Source of the DNA: Oscillospiraceae bacterium
Lineage (GTDB): Bacteria; Bacillota; Clostridia; Oscillospirales; Ruminococcaceae
NCBI GenBank assembly: GCA_021202155.1
Contig: JAJQDP010000033.1
Location: 62,001 to 126,000, forward strand
Direction: 5' to 3'
DNA length: 64,000 nucleotides
Below the pieces are notes generated by a model, which did not search any database, had not been told where the DNA came from, and saw only the letters and a program-made list of their open reading frames with translations. This document shows positions 35,635 to 43,569 of the stretch, piece after piece (the first letter of the stretch is position 1; each line of letters begins with the position of its first letter). The position numbers were made by a program, and so were the translations under genes.

Positions 35635-38600
35635 GTGTATTTGAAATCTATTGAGCTTCACGGCTTCAAATCCTTCCCCGACAAGGTCAAGCTTGAATTC
35701 GGAAAGGGCTTGACGGCTGTTGTAGGTCCAAACGGAAGCGGAAAAAGCAATATAGGCGACGCCGTCAGATGGGTTTTGGGGGAGCAGTCCTCAAAGACTC
35801 TCCGCGGCGGCAAGATGGAGGACGTAATTTTCGGTGGAACCGAGAAGAGAAGCCCGATGAGCTTTGCCTCCGTAACCTTGAATATATCAAACGAAGACCG
35901 CACTTTGGAGATTGATTCCGATGATGTCAGCGTCATGCGCCGCCTCTGGCGCAGTGGTGAGAGCGAATATCTCCTGAACGGCGCGCAGGTCAGGCTCAAG
36001 GACATCGTCGAGCTTTTCATGGACACGGGTCTGGGTCGCGACGGCTACTCGATAATCGGTCAGGGCAAGGTCGCCGACATAGTCAGCTCAAAGTCGGGCG
36101 ACCGCAGAGAGATTTTCGACGAAGCCGCCGGAATCTCGAAGTTCCGCTATAAAAAAGCTGAATCTGAGCGCAGACTCGCATCAGCAGAAGACAATATTTT
36201 AAGATTAAAGGACATACTTTCTGAATTAGAGGGAAGAGTAGAGCCCTTAAGAATACAATCCGAAAAGGCAAAAAAATATCTCAAGTTAGCCGACGAAAGA
36301 AAGACTCTCGAACTCTCGGTCTGGACAAATAAGCTTGAAGAGCTCCGTGCGAGCGAAACCGAAACCGGAAATCTCCTCTTGTCATCTCAGGGCGAATATG
36401 AGCACCTCACTAACGAGATTTCACAGTGCGAAGCGGAAATAGAGGAGCTTGCCGCAAAGCGCAGGCAGTCTGCCGCGGCGGCAGAGGAATACAGAGCCAA
36501 AATAGCGGAGCTCAATTCCCGCAGTGCAGAGGCGGCATCCGACATCGCCGTCTACAAAAACAACATCATGCATTATGAGTCCGAGATAGCGGAAGCCGAG
36601 AAAAAGCGTCAGGAGCTGTTGTCGGCTGAAAAAGAGGTCGAGAAGAGCATTTCTGAGAGGCTTGCAGAATCAGAGCGAATCAGGCTTGATTTGCAAAAGC
36701 TCAACGACGAAGTAACCTCCCTTGAACAGGAGCTCACCGGCTTGAACCTTGAAGAAAACGAGCATGAGAGCGATCTCAGCAGCTCCCGCGAAAAGTTAAA
36801 CCGCTCCTATGTCGAGCGTTCGGAGCTCAAGTTCGCAATCGCGAATTCTCTCAGAGAGAAGGGCGAGGCAGAGTCCGAAATCAAGGACGCCTCCGCACAG
36901 ATTGACAGCTTAAAACTACAGATAACAAAAACGGAGCTCGACCAGAAGTCGGCTATTGACGGCGTTTCGGACATACTCAAGCAGATTTCCGAGCATCAGA
37001 ACCGCATGACCGGCTTCAACATGCTCTACCAGAAGAAAACCGAGCTCCAAAAGAAGCTCTCGGCAGAATATAACGATGCTGAGTTAAATAAGCGAGCTCT
37101 CGAATCCCGCAGGCAGATGCTTATTGACCTCGAAAACAGCATGGAGGGCTTCGCAGGAAGCGTCAGGAGCGTCGTAAAAGCAGGCAAATCGGGAAGGCTA
37201 CAGGGCGTCCGGGGAACTGTGTCGCAACTCGTCTCTGCCGACTCAAAATATAGCCTTGCGATTGAGACAGCTCTCGGCGGTGCCATGCAGAATGTCGTCG
37301 TCTCGAATGAGGAGTCGGCGAAGGCTTGCATACGCTACTTAAAAGAAACCAACGGCGGCAGAGCGACATTTCTTCCGATAACCTCAGTCAAGGGAAACGT
37401 CCTCAATGAGCGTGGACTCGACATGGAGGAGGGCTTCGTCGCGATGGCGTATGAGCTCCTTGACTGCGACGAGGAATATTCCGGAATCATACGCTCGCTC
37501 CTCGGCAGAACTGCAGTCGCCGAGAATATCGACCTTGCCGCGAACATCGCAAAGAAGCACGGATATAGATTCAAGATAGTGACCCTTGACGGTCAGGTCA
37601 TAAATTCGGGCGGCTCATTTACCGGAGGAAGCACCGCAAAAAACTCCGGCGTCCTCTCAAGAAAGAACGAAATCGCAAAGCTTGGGACACAGCTTGACAA
37701 GCTTGAAGGTGACCTCTCCCGCCTCAAGGAACGCCTCACCGCCGCCAACGCAGAAGCTGAAAAGTTGGGCTATGACTTAGAGGGCGAGCGCGACACCATC
37801 TCCACGATGGAAGCCGACAGGATAAGATTTGAGAGCGAAGCAGAGCGGCTGAGACTCCTGGCGGAACAGCTCAAGGAGCGCGTCTCGGATGTTGAGAAAT
37901 CGGTTCTCGCAAACAAAAACAAGATTTCAGCCTCCGAGGAGACCAAGACCTCATCTGAACTGAGGCTTGCCGAGCTCGAAGCGGAAATCTCCGCTGTAGA
38001 GGCGAGTATCAGTGCCGCAGGCGAGGAAACCGCCGCCCTCAGAAACCGTCGCGAGGAGATTTCAAACGAAATCTCCGGGAAGCGTCTTCACGCAACGGAG
38101 CTTGCAAAGGACATCGAAGCGGCGAACCAGTTTATAGAACAGTTGAGGTCGGGAATTGAAAGCTCGCACGCTTCTGCGGCAGAATATCTTGACAGAAAAG
38201 CCGAGCTTGAGCGCGCAATAGCCTCTGAAAACGAGAATATCGCCGAGCGCGAGCGCGAAGCCTCTGAATCGAAGCAGACAGCAGAAAGATATTCCGAGAG
38301 AATCCGCCAGGAAACCGACGGCTCACTTGAGTACGAGCGGAAAGAAAATCTTGCTCGTGCCAAATCGAAAGAAACATCATCTCTGAAAGAGTCTGTGATG
38401 GGCGAAATCTCCCGGCTTTCTGAACGGCTTGAAACGATAAGGCGCGACAGCTCCGACATAATCGGAAGCCTCTGGGAGTCCTACTCAATGACCGCCGATG
38501 AGGCGGCATCCCAGGCAGAACCTCTGACCGACGTCTCAGAAGCGAACAAGCACTTAACCGAAATCAAGAACAAGATTCGCGCACTCGGCTCGGTCAACAC

Positions 38601-39207
38601 CGACGCAGTCGACGAATACAAGGAAGTCTCCGAACGCTACGAGTTCTTGTCCAAGCAACTTGCAGACGTCACGAAGTCGAAGTCCGAGCTCGAAAGCCTC
38701 ATCGACGACCTCACGGTGAACATGAAGAGGATGTTCTCGGAGAGCTTTGAGAAGATAAACGAGAACTTCAAGCTCACCTTCTCCGAGCTTTTCGGAGGCG
38801 GCAGGGGAGAACTCATCCTCACCGACCCGGACAACATCTTGGAGTCAGGAATCGAGATAAACGTTGCACCTCCCGGCAAGGTTATAAAGAACCTCTCGCT
38901 CCTTTCGGGCGGCGAGCAGGCTTTCGTGGCAATAGCGATATATTTCGCGATACTGATGCTCCGTCCGTCGCCCTTCTGCATCCTTGATGAGATTGAAGCG
39001 GCACTTGACGACGTGAACGTCACAAAATACGCGCAGTACCTCAGGCACTTCACCGACACAACGCAGTTTATACTTATCACCCACCGTCGCGGCACAATGG
39101 AGGAAGCAGACGTCCTCTATGGCGTCACCATGCAGGAAAAGGGAGTCTCAAAACTCCTAAAGATGGACGTCCACGACGTAAGCTTCAGCGACGACGAGAT
39201 TAACTAA
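35635..39207 (+). CDS. smc: chromosome partition protein SMC
   Basis: Condensin ATPase that compacts and separates the chromosome. 1190 residues: Walker A VVGPNGSGKSNIGDAVRW (about 32), a long coiled coil, a hinge (about 515-665, with GTVSQLVSADSKYSLAIE and GSFTGGSTAKNSG), a second coiled coil, ABC signature SLLSGGEQAFVA (about 1086) and Walker B FCILDEIEAALDD. The start is GTG at 35635. ScpA and ScpB are not in the window. ftsY follows 22 bp on. Confidence 0.97.
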   Translation: MYLKSIELHGFKSFPDKVKLEFGKGLTAVVGPNGSGKSNIGDAVRWVLGEQSSKTLRGGKMEDVIFGGTEKRSPMSFASVTLNISNEDRTLEIDSDDVSVMRRLWRSGESEYLLNGAQVRLKDIVELFMDTGLGRDGYSIIGQGKVADIVSSKSGDRREIFDEAAGISKFRYKKAESERRLASAEDNILRLKDILSELEGRVEPLRIQSEKAKKYLKLADERKTLELSVWTNKLEELRASETETGNLLLSSQGEYEHLTNEISQCEAEIEELAAKRRQSAAAAEEYRAKIAELNSRSAEAASDIAVYKNNIMHYESEIAEAEKKRQELLSAEKEVEKSISERLAESERIRLDLQKLNDEVTSLEQELTGLNLEENEHESDLSSSREKLNRSYVERSELKFAIANSLREKGEAESEIKDASAQIDSLKLQITKTELDQKSAIDGVSDILKQISEHQNRMTGFNMLYQKKTELQKKLSAEYNDAELNKRALESRRQMLIDLENSMEGFAGSVRSVVKAGKSGRLQGVRGTVSQLVSADSKYSLAIETALGGAMQNVVVSNEESAKACIRYLKETNGGRATFLPITSVKGNVLNERGLDMEEGFVAMAYELLDCDEEYSGIIRSLLGRTAVAENIDLAANIAKKHGYRFKIVTLDGQVINSGGSFTGGSTAKNSGVLSRKNEIAKLGTQLDKLEGDLSRLKERLTAANAEAEKLGYDLEGERDTISTMEADRIRFESEAERLRLLAEQLKERVSDVEKSVLANKNKISASEETKTSSELRLAELEAEISAVEASISAAGEETAALRNRREEISNEISGKRLHATELAKDIEAANQFIEQLRSGIESSHASAAEYLDRKAELERAIASENENIAEREREASESKQTAERYSERIRQETDGSLEYERKENLARAKSKETSSLKESVMGEISRLSERLETIRRDSSDIIGSLWESYSMTADEAASQAEPLTDVSEANKHLTEIKNKIRALGSVNTDAVDEYKEVSERYEFLSKQLADVTKSKSELESLIDDLTVNMKRMFSESFEKINENFKLTFSELFGGGRGELILTDPDNILESGIEINVAPPGKVIKNLSLLSGGEQAFVAIAIYFAILMLRPSPFCILDEIEAALDDVNVTKYAQYLRHFTDTTQFILITHRRGTMEEADVLYGVTMQEKGVSKLLKMDVHDVSFSDDEIN

Positions 39208-39229
39208 TAAAAAAACTAAGGAGAAAACT

Positions 39230-40150
39230 ATGGGCTTTTTTGACAAGCTGAAAGCAGGGCTTTCAAAAACAAAATCGGGACTGATGAGCGGCATAAACCG
39301 GCTGTTCTCAGGAGGAAAACTCGACGACGACTTCTATGACGAGCTCGAAGAGCTACTGATTCTTTCCGATTTGGGAGGAAAGACCTCGGAGGAAATCGTA
39401 ACATCCCTAAGAGAAAGAGTAAAAGAGAATAAAATCAAAGACCCGATGGAAGCCCGGCAGGCTTTGAAGGACATCATAACCGAAATGTTAGGCGAAGATG
39501 TTCCCCTCGGCCTCTCCACCAAGCCGTCGGTAATCCTCGTCATAGGAGTAAACGGCGCAGGAAAGACCACTACAATCGGCAAGCTCTCGAATCAGCTCAA
39601 GAACGAGGGCAAGAAGGTACTTGTAGCGGCGGCTGACACGTTCAGAGCCGCGGCAGTCGACCAGCTCCAGGTCTGGTGCGACCGTGCAGGAGTCGACATC
39701 ATCAAGCACGCCGAGGGAAGCGACCCTGCGGCAGTGGTCTTTGACGCAATGGATGCCGCAAAAGCCCGCAACGTCGATGTCGTAATAGTCGACACAGCCG
39801 GCAGACTCCAGACCAAGAAAAATCTGATGGCGGAGCTCTCTAAGATTTCAAGAATCGTCCACACCAAAGCTGAGGGCTGTGCTCTTGAAGTGCTCATAGC
39901 ACTTGATGCCACAACCGGTCAGAACGCCGTCAACCAGGCTCGTGAATTCAATGAAGCCGCCGATATAACCGGAATAATCCTTACAAAGCTTGACAGCACC
40001 GCCAAGGGCGGAATCGTCATCCCAATAGTGAATGAGCTGAAGGTACCAGTTAAGCTTGTGACCGTCGGCGAGAAGATTGACGACATCCAGCCTTTCGTTG
40101 CCAAGGACTTTGTCGACGCACTCTTTGACGAGGGAGGGGAAGAGCAATGA
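39230..40150 (+). CDS. ftsY: signal recognition particle receptor FtsY
   Basis: GTPase that docks SRP-ribosome complexes at the membrane. 306 residues: a short N domain, then the G domain with GVNGAGKTTTIGKL (about 106), DTFRAAAVDQL, VDTAGRLQTKKNLM and TKLDSTAKGG. The acidic A domain of proteobacteria is absent, as usual in Bacillota. Its TGA overlaps the ATG of the next gene. Confidence 0.97.
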   Translation: MGFFDKLKAGLSKTKSGLMSGINRLFSGGKLDDDFYDELEELLILSDLGGKTSEEIVTSLRERVKENKIKDPMEARQALKDIITEMLGEDVPLGLSTKPSVILVIGVNGAGKTTTIGKLSNQLKNEGKKVLVAAADTFRAAAVDQLQVWCDRAGVDIIKHAEGSDPAAVVFDAMDAAKARNVDVVIVDTAGRLQTKKNLMAELSKISRIVHTKAEGCALEVLIALDATTGQNAVNQAREFNEAADITGIILTKLDSTAKGGIVIPIVNELKVPVKLVTVGEKIDDIQPFVAKDFVDALFDEGGEEQ

Positions 40151-41040
40151 AGATGATACTTGCTTCAAACAATCCCGAAAAGCTCCGTGAAGTAAGAGAA
40201 ATACTCACACCCTACGGAATATCCGTCATCTCCCAGTCGGAAGCCGGAATCAAGATTGAGGTTGAGGAAACCGGCACGACTTTCGCCGAGAACTCTGAGC
40301 TCAAGGCAAAAGCCGTCTATGACTTGACCCACATGCCAGTCATCGCCGATGACTCGGGAATCGCAGTCGACGCTCTTAACGGTGAGCCGGGAATCTACTC
40401 CGCAAGATACGGCGGGAAGGGTCTTGACGATGTCGACAGATGCCATCTGCTTCTCAAGAACATGGAAGGCGTCCCGGACGAGGACAGAACCGCGCGGTTC
40501 GTCTGCGTGATAACCTATTTCGACGAAAACGGTACTTCGCATCAGTTCGACGGCAAGATAGAGGGCAAAATCGGCTATGAGATGATTGGTTCTAATGGCT
40601 TCGGATATGATCCACTCTTCATGGTCGGCGACCGTTCACTTGCGGAGTACACCGAAGACGAAAAGAACAGCGTCAGCCACCGCGGCAACGCTTTAAGAAA
40701 GTTGGAAGCCTACTTGAAAGAAACCCAGAAGCCAAAGAGAGTATCTAAGCTTAATTCCAGACAGAGAAGCTACCTTAAAGCCTACGCTGCAAATATCGAG
40801 CCTTCCTTCCAGATTGGAAAAGGCGGAATAAGCGACGCACAGGTGAAGTCAATCGACGACTATCTCACAGCCCACGAGATTATAAAAATCAAGTGCCTCG
40901 AAAACTCGCTCTATACGGCAAGAGAAGCGGCTGAGGAATTAGCCGACAGAACCAATTCAGAAGTAGTGATAACCATCGGCTCCAAGGCGGTTTTATACCG
41001 CAAAAACCCGAAGAAGCCGGTTATAGATTTGAAATCATGA
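40147..41040 (+). CDS. XTP/dITP pyrophosphatase fused to a YhbY RNA-binding domain
   Basis: 297 residues in one frame. Residues 1 to about 195 are RdgB: ILASNNPEKLREVREIL, the EVEETGTTFAENSELKA signature, ADDSGIAVDAL, GSNGFGYDPLF and SHRGNALRKL. It removes non-canonical purine triphosphates. From about 200 on is a CRS1-YhbY domain: LNSRQRSYLKAYAANIEP, the GKGG loop IGKGGISDAQV and a C-terminal GSKAVLYRKNP; YhbY binds pre-50S ribosomes. No stop or plausible internal start separates them. The YhbY gene normally precedes nadD on its own; here it is fused to its upstream neighbour. Confidence 0.92.
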   Translation: MKMILASNNPEKLREVREILTPYGISVISQSEAGIKIEVEETGTTFAENSELKAKAVYDLTHMPVIADDSGIAVDALNGEPGIYSARYGGKGLDDVDRCHLLLKNMEGVPDEDRTARFVCVITYFDENGTSHQFDGKIEGKIGYEMIGSNGFGYDPLFMVGDRSLAEYTEDEKNSVSHRGNALRKLEAYLKETQKPKRVSKLNSRQRSYLKAYAANIEPSFQIGKGGISDAQVKSIDDYLTAHEIIKIKCLENSLYTAREAAEELADRTNSEVVITIGSKAVLYRKNPKKPVIDLKS

Positions 41041-42230
41041 GGATAGCAATATTCGGGGGCACATTCAACCCCATTCATAACGGACACCTGAATGTCATCG
41101 AAAATGTACAGAAGACTCTGAACCCTGACAAGCTGATACTCATGCCAACCCATATTCCTCCGCACAAAGCGGTGAAGGACTTGGCGTCGGACGAAGCGCG
41201 CCTTGAAATGTGCCGGCTTGTAGCGCAGATGTATCATGGCGTCGAGGTCAGCGACTTTGAGCTTAAGTCAGAGGGCAAGAGCTACACCGTTACGACGATG
41301 GAGAATCTTCACAGCACCTATCCCGACGATGAGCTATATTTCGTAATGGGAAGCGACATGTTCCACACGTTTTTGACATGGGTCAAGCCGCACAGAATAA
41401 TGGAGCTCTGCACCCTCGTCTGCGTCTGCCGCTCGGATGATGACAGAAAGCGGGCTGAATCGGATGCAGTGGAAATCAGGCTTGCCGGCGGCAACTGTAT
41501 TCTCATCGACTGCGAAGCTGTCGAGGCATCCTCAACCGAAATCCGGGCTGACGTGATAGCCTACAACAGTACTTTCGGACAGGTTCCCGAGAATGTTGAA
41601 CGCTATATTCTGGAAAAAAGCCTTTATAATTTTGACAAAACGAAGTATAATAGCTACAGAGAATATTTAGCGGGAATTCTCTCTGAAAAGCGGTTCAACC
41701 ACTCCCTCAATGTTGCCGATGAAGCTCTCAAGCTTGCGGTTTTGTATGACTGCGACCGCGAGAAAGCCTATTTTGCGGGGCTCGTCCACGACATCTGCAA
41801 GGAAATTCCGACCAGCGAGCAGTACGCACTGACACTGCGAAGCCCTCTTGATGTCACCGATGTCGAGCTTAATGCTCCCAAGACCTATCACGGCATCGCC
41901 GGGTCTGTATTTCTGGAAGAGCATTTCGGGATAACCGACCCTGACATCCTCTCAGCCGTCCGCTATCACACAGTAGCAAAAGGCGGGATGAACCTTCTTG
42001 AGAAGATAATCTACATGGCGGATTTGATCTCGAAAGAGCGTCACTATCCCGATGTTGAGTACTACCGCGATGTCACCCATAAGGATCTGAATCTTGGTCT
42101 TTATGAGGCGATGAAGTTCTCGATTGAGGATTCCATCTCGAAGACCCGAACCATCCCGACTCTTACGCTCGACGCGTACAACGAATACACCCTCTATAAG
42201 CTGAGCCTTAAGGGCAAGACGGAAAAGTAG
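41037..42230 (+). CDS. nicotinate-nucleotide adenylyltransferase fused to YqeK HD-domain hydrolase
   Basis: 397 residues. The N-terminal ~195 are NadD, which makes deamido-NAD: IFGGTFNPIHNGHL, MPTHIPPHK and SSTEIRADV. The C-terminal ~190 are a YqeK HD-domain protein, in Bacillota a symmetric Ap4A hydrolase: RFNHSLNVADEALKLA, the metal motif GLVHDICKE (about 248), YHGIAGSVF and ISAVRYHT-like segments, ending IPTLTLDAYNEY. The genes are separate but adjacent in B. subtilis. The ATG overlaps the stop of the previous fusion. Confidence 0.93.
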   Translation: MRIAIFGGTFNPIHNGHLNVIENVQKTLNPDKLILMPTHIPPHKAVKDLASDEARLEMCRLVAQMYHGVEVSDFELKSEGKSYTVTTMENLHSTYPDDELYFVMGSDMFHTFLTWVKPHRIMELCTLVCVCRSDDDRKRAESDAVEIRLAGGNCILIDCEAVEASSTEIRADVIAYNSTFGQVPENVERYILEKSLYNFDKTKYNSYREYLAGILSEKRFNHSLNVADEALKLAVLYDCDREKAYFAGLVHDICKEIPTSEQYALTLRSPLDVTDVELNAPKTYHGIAGSVFLEEHFGITDPDILSAVRYHTVAKGGMNLLEKIIYMADLISKERHYPDVEYYRDVTHKDLNLGLYEAMKFSIEDSISKTRTIPTLTLDAYNEYTLYKLSLKGKTEK

Positions 42231-42265
42231 GAATCAAAGGATTCAACGCCCTTTTGTGAGTGAAC

Positions 42266-43117
42266 ATGAAAGAGCTACTGAAGAAAATCCTGTCCAAATT
42301 TGAGAGAGAAGAACGCCCTCGCCTGAAATTCCGCCGTGGAGACAAGCTCCCGCTTATGATGGCGATAGCCTGCATCATAACAGCAACGGCGACCTATATG
42401 GTTCTGAGCGGAACTGCGGCATACGCGAAAAAGCTTGCGGCATTGCGAGCCATAACCCCGGAAATTCAGGACTATGAGCTTGGAGACTACTCTTTTGAAC
42501 CGGTCACCACAAAGAGAAATATTCTCTTCTCGATAACCAGTGAGGGAGAACTGTGCCGTGTTCATGTTCTCACTTTCGACGAGGACAAGCACACCCTTGA
42601 CATTATGGACATCCCGCCAGATACCTTTGTCTCCTGCGGAGGCTTTGAAGGAACACTTTCGGAAGCCTACGAGACTGAGGTTTATACCGAAATAGTTTCG
42701 ATGGCACTGAGCATCCATCTTGACGGAAGCGTGTCAACTGACGTGAAAGCTATCTCAGATTGCGTAAATCTTCTTGGCGGAGTGAAATTAACACTTGACA
42801 AAGAGCTGAAAATCGGCGAAAATATTCTTAGTAAAGGCGAGAGAACTGTTTTAGGCAGTGTGGCTTCCATTATCATCTCTGACAGGGAAGCCTATACTGA
42901 TGGCGACACTGACAGAATTACAGCCTACCACCGGCTTCTTATGTCACTTATCCAGACGCTTAAGGACAAAGGCGCGGTAGAGTGGGTGAGTCTCACACTC
43001 AACATCATAGTAAACAAAGTCGAAACCGACATGACTGTCAGCGAGATTATAGAGCTTATAAATCTCCTGAACGAGACAAACGCAGAGAACATTAATATCC
43101 AACTTTTAACAATATAA
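42266..43117 (+). CDS. divergent LytR-CpsA-Psr (LCP) domain-like membrane protein
   Basis: About 283 residues: a basic cytoplasmic N-terminus, one transmembrane helix (about 34-52), then an extracellular domain. Segments LTFDEDKHTLDIMDIPPDT, CVNLLGGVKLTLDKE and DREAYTDGDTDRITAYHRLL follow the LCP outline. The canonical SiPRD reads DIPPD and the yvRxR arginines are replaced, so transferase activity is doubtful. Start is ATG 42266 or GTG 42260; the ribosome binding site is weak. An LCP-like gene between nadD/yqeK and rsfS is seen in other Clostridia, to my recollection. Confidence 0.7.
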   Translation: MKELLKKILSKFEREERPRLKFRRGDKLPLMMAIACIITATATYMVLSGTAAYAKKLAALRAITPEIQDYELGDYSFEPVTTKRNILFSITSEGELCRVHVLTFDEDKHTLDIMDIPPDTFVSCGGFEGTLSEAYETEVYTEIVSMALSIHLDGSVSTDVKAISDCVNLLGGVKLTLDKELKIGENILSKGERTVLGSVASIIISDREAYTDGDTDRITAYHRLLMSLIQTLKDKGAVEWVSLTLNIIVNKVETDMTVSEIIELINLLNETNAENINIQLLTI

Positions 43118-43140
43118 AACTCAAAGTAAAGGAGCAAGAA

Positions 43141-43509
43141 ATGACAGAATTAGAGAAAATCACGGCAATCGTAAAAGCACTCGACTCAAAGAAGGCTGAG
43201 GACATCCGGGTTATCAAGATAACCGATCTGACCATCATTGCGGACTATTTCGTTATCGCCGGCGGCACTTCCACGACCCACACAAAGGCTCTTGCTGACG
43301 AGACAGAGTTCAAGCTTGGAGAGCTTGGCATCAAGCCCGACCATATCGAAGGCGTCGACGGCGCAAGCTGGATAGCAATGGATTTCGGCGACATCATTGT
43401 GCATGTATTTTGCAGCCCGTCTACGGGTGTGGATACAAGGGCACAATACTCGCTTGAAAAGCTATGGAGCGACGGCGAGGTTATTGACATCTCGGGAATG
43501 TTGTGCTAA
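43141..43509 (+). CDS. rsfS: ribosomal silencing factor RsfS
   Basis: Binds L14 and blocks subunit joining under starvation. 122 residues, with ALDSKKAEDIRVIKI, YFVIAGGTSTTHTKALAD, GVDGASWIAMDFGDIIVHVF and the terminal YSLEKLW. The start follows AAAGGAGC. Last gene of the long cluster beginning upstream; leuS has its own promoter. Confidence 0.95.
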   Translation: MTELEKITAIVKALDSKKAEDIRVIKITDLTIIADYFVIAGGTSTTHTKALADETEFKLGELGIKPDHIEGVDGASWIAMDFGDIIVHVFCSPSTGVDTRAQYSLEKLWSDGEVIDISGMLC

Positions 43510-43525
43510 AATTAACCGCAACGAA

Positions 43526-43553
43526 TTGACAAAAGGGTCACACCAAGTAAAAT
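43526..43553 (+). promoter_or_regulatory. promoter for leuS
   Basis: -35 TTGACA (43526-43531), 16-bp spacer, -10 TAAAAT (43548-43553). The leader is too short for a T-box. Confidence 0.75.
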
Positions 43554-43569
43554 ATAAGGACTGATAACA

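Noticed and set aside
43510-43569. T-box before leuS
   Set aside because: Only 60 bp are available and a promoter occupies them.
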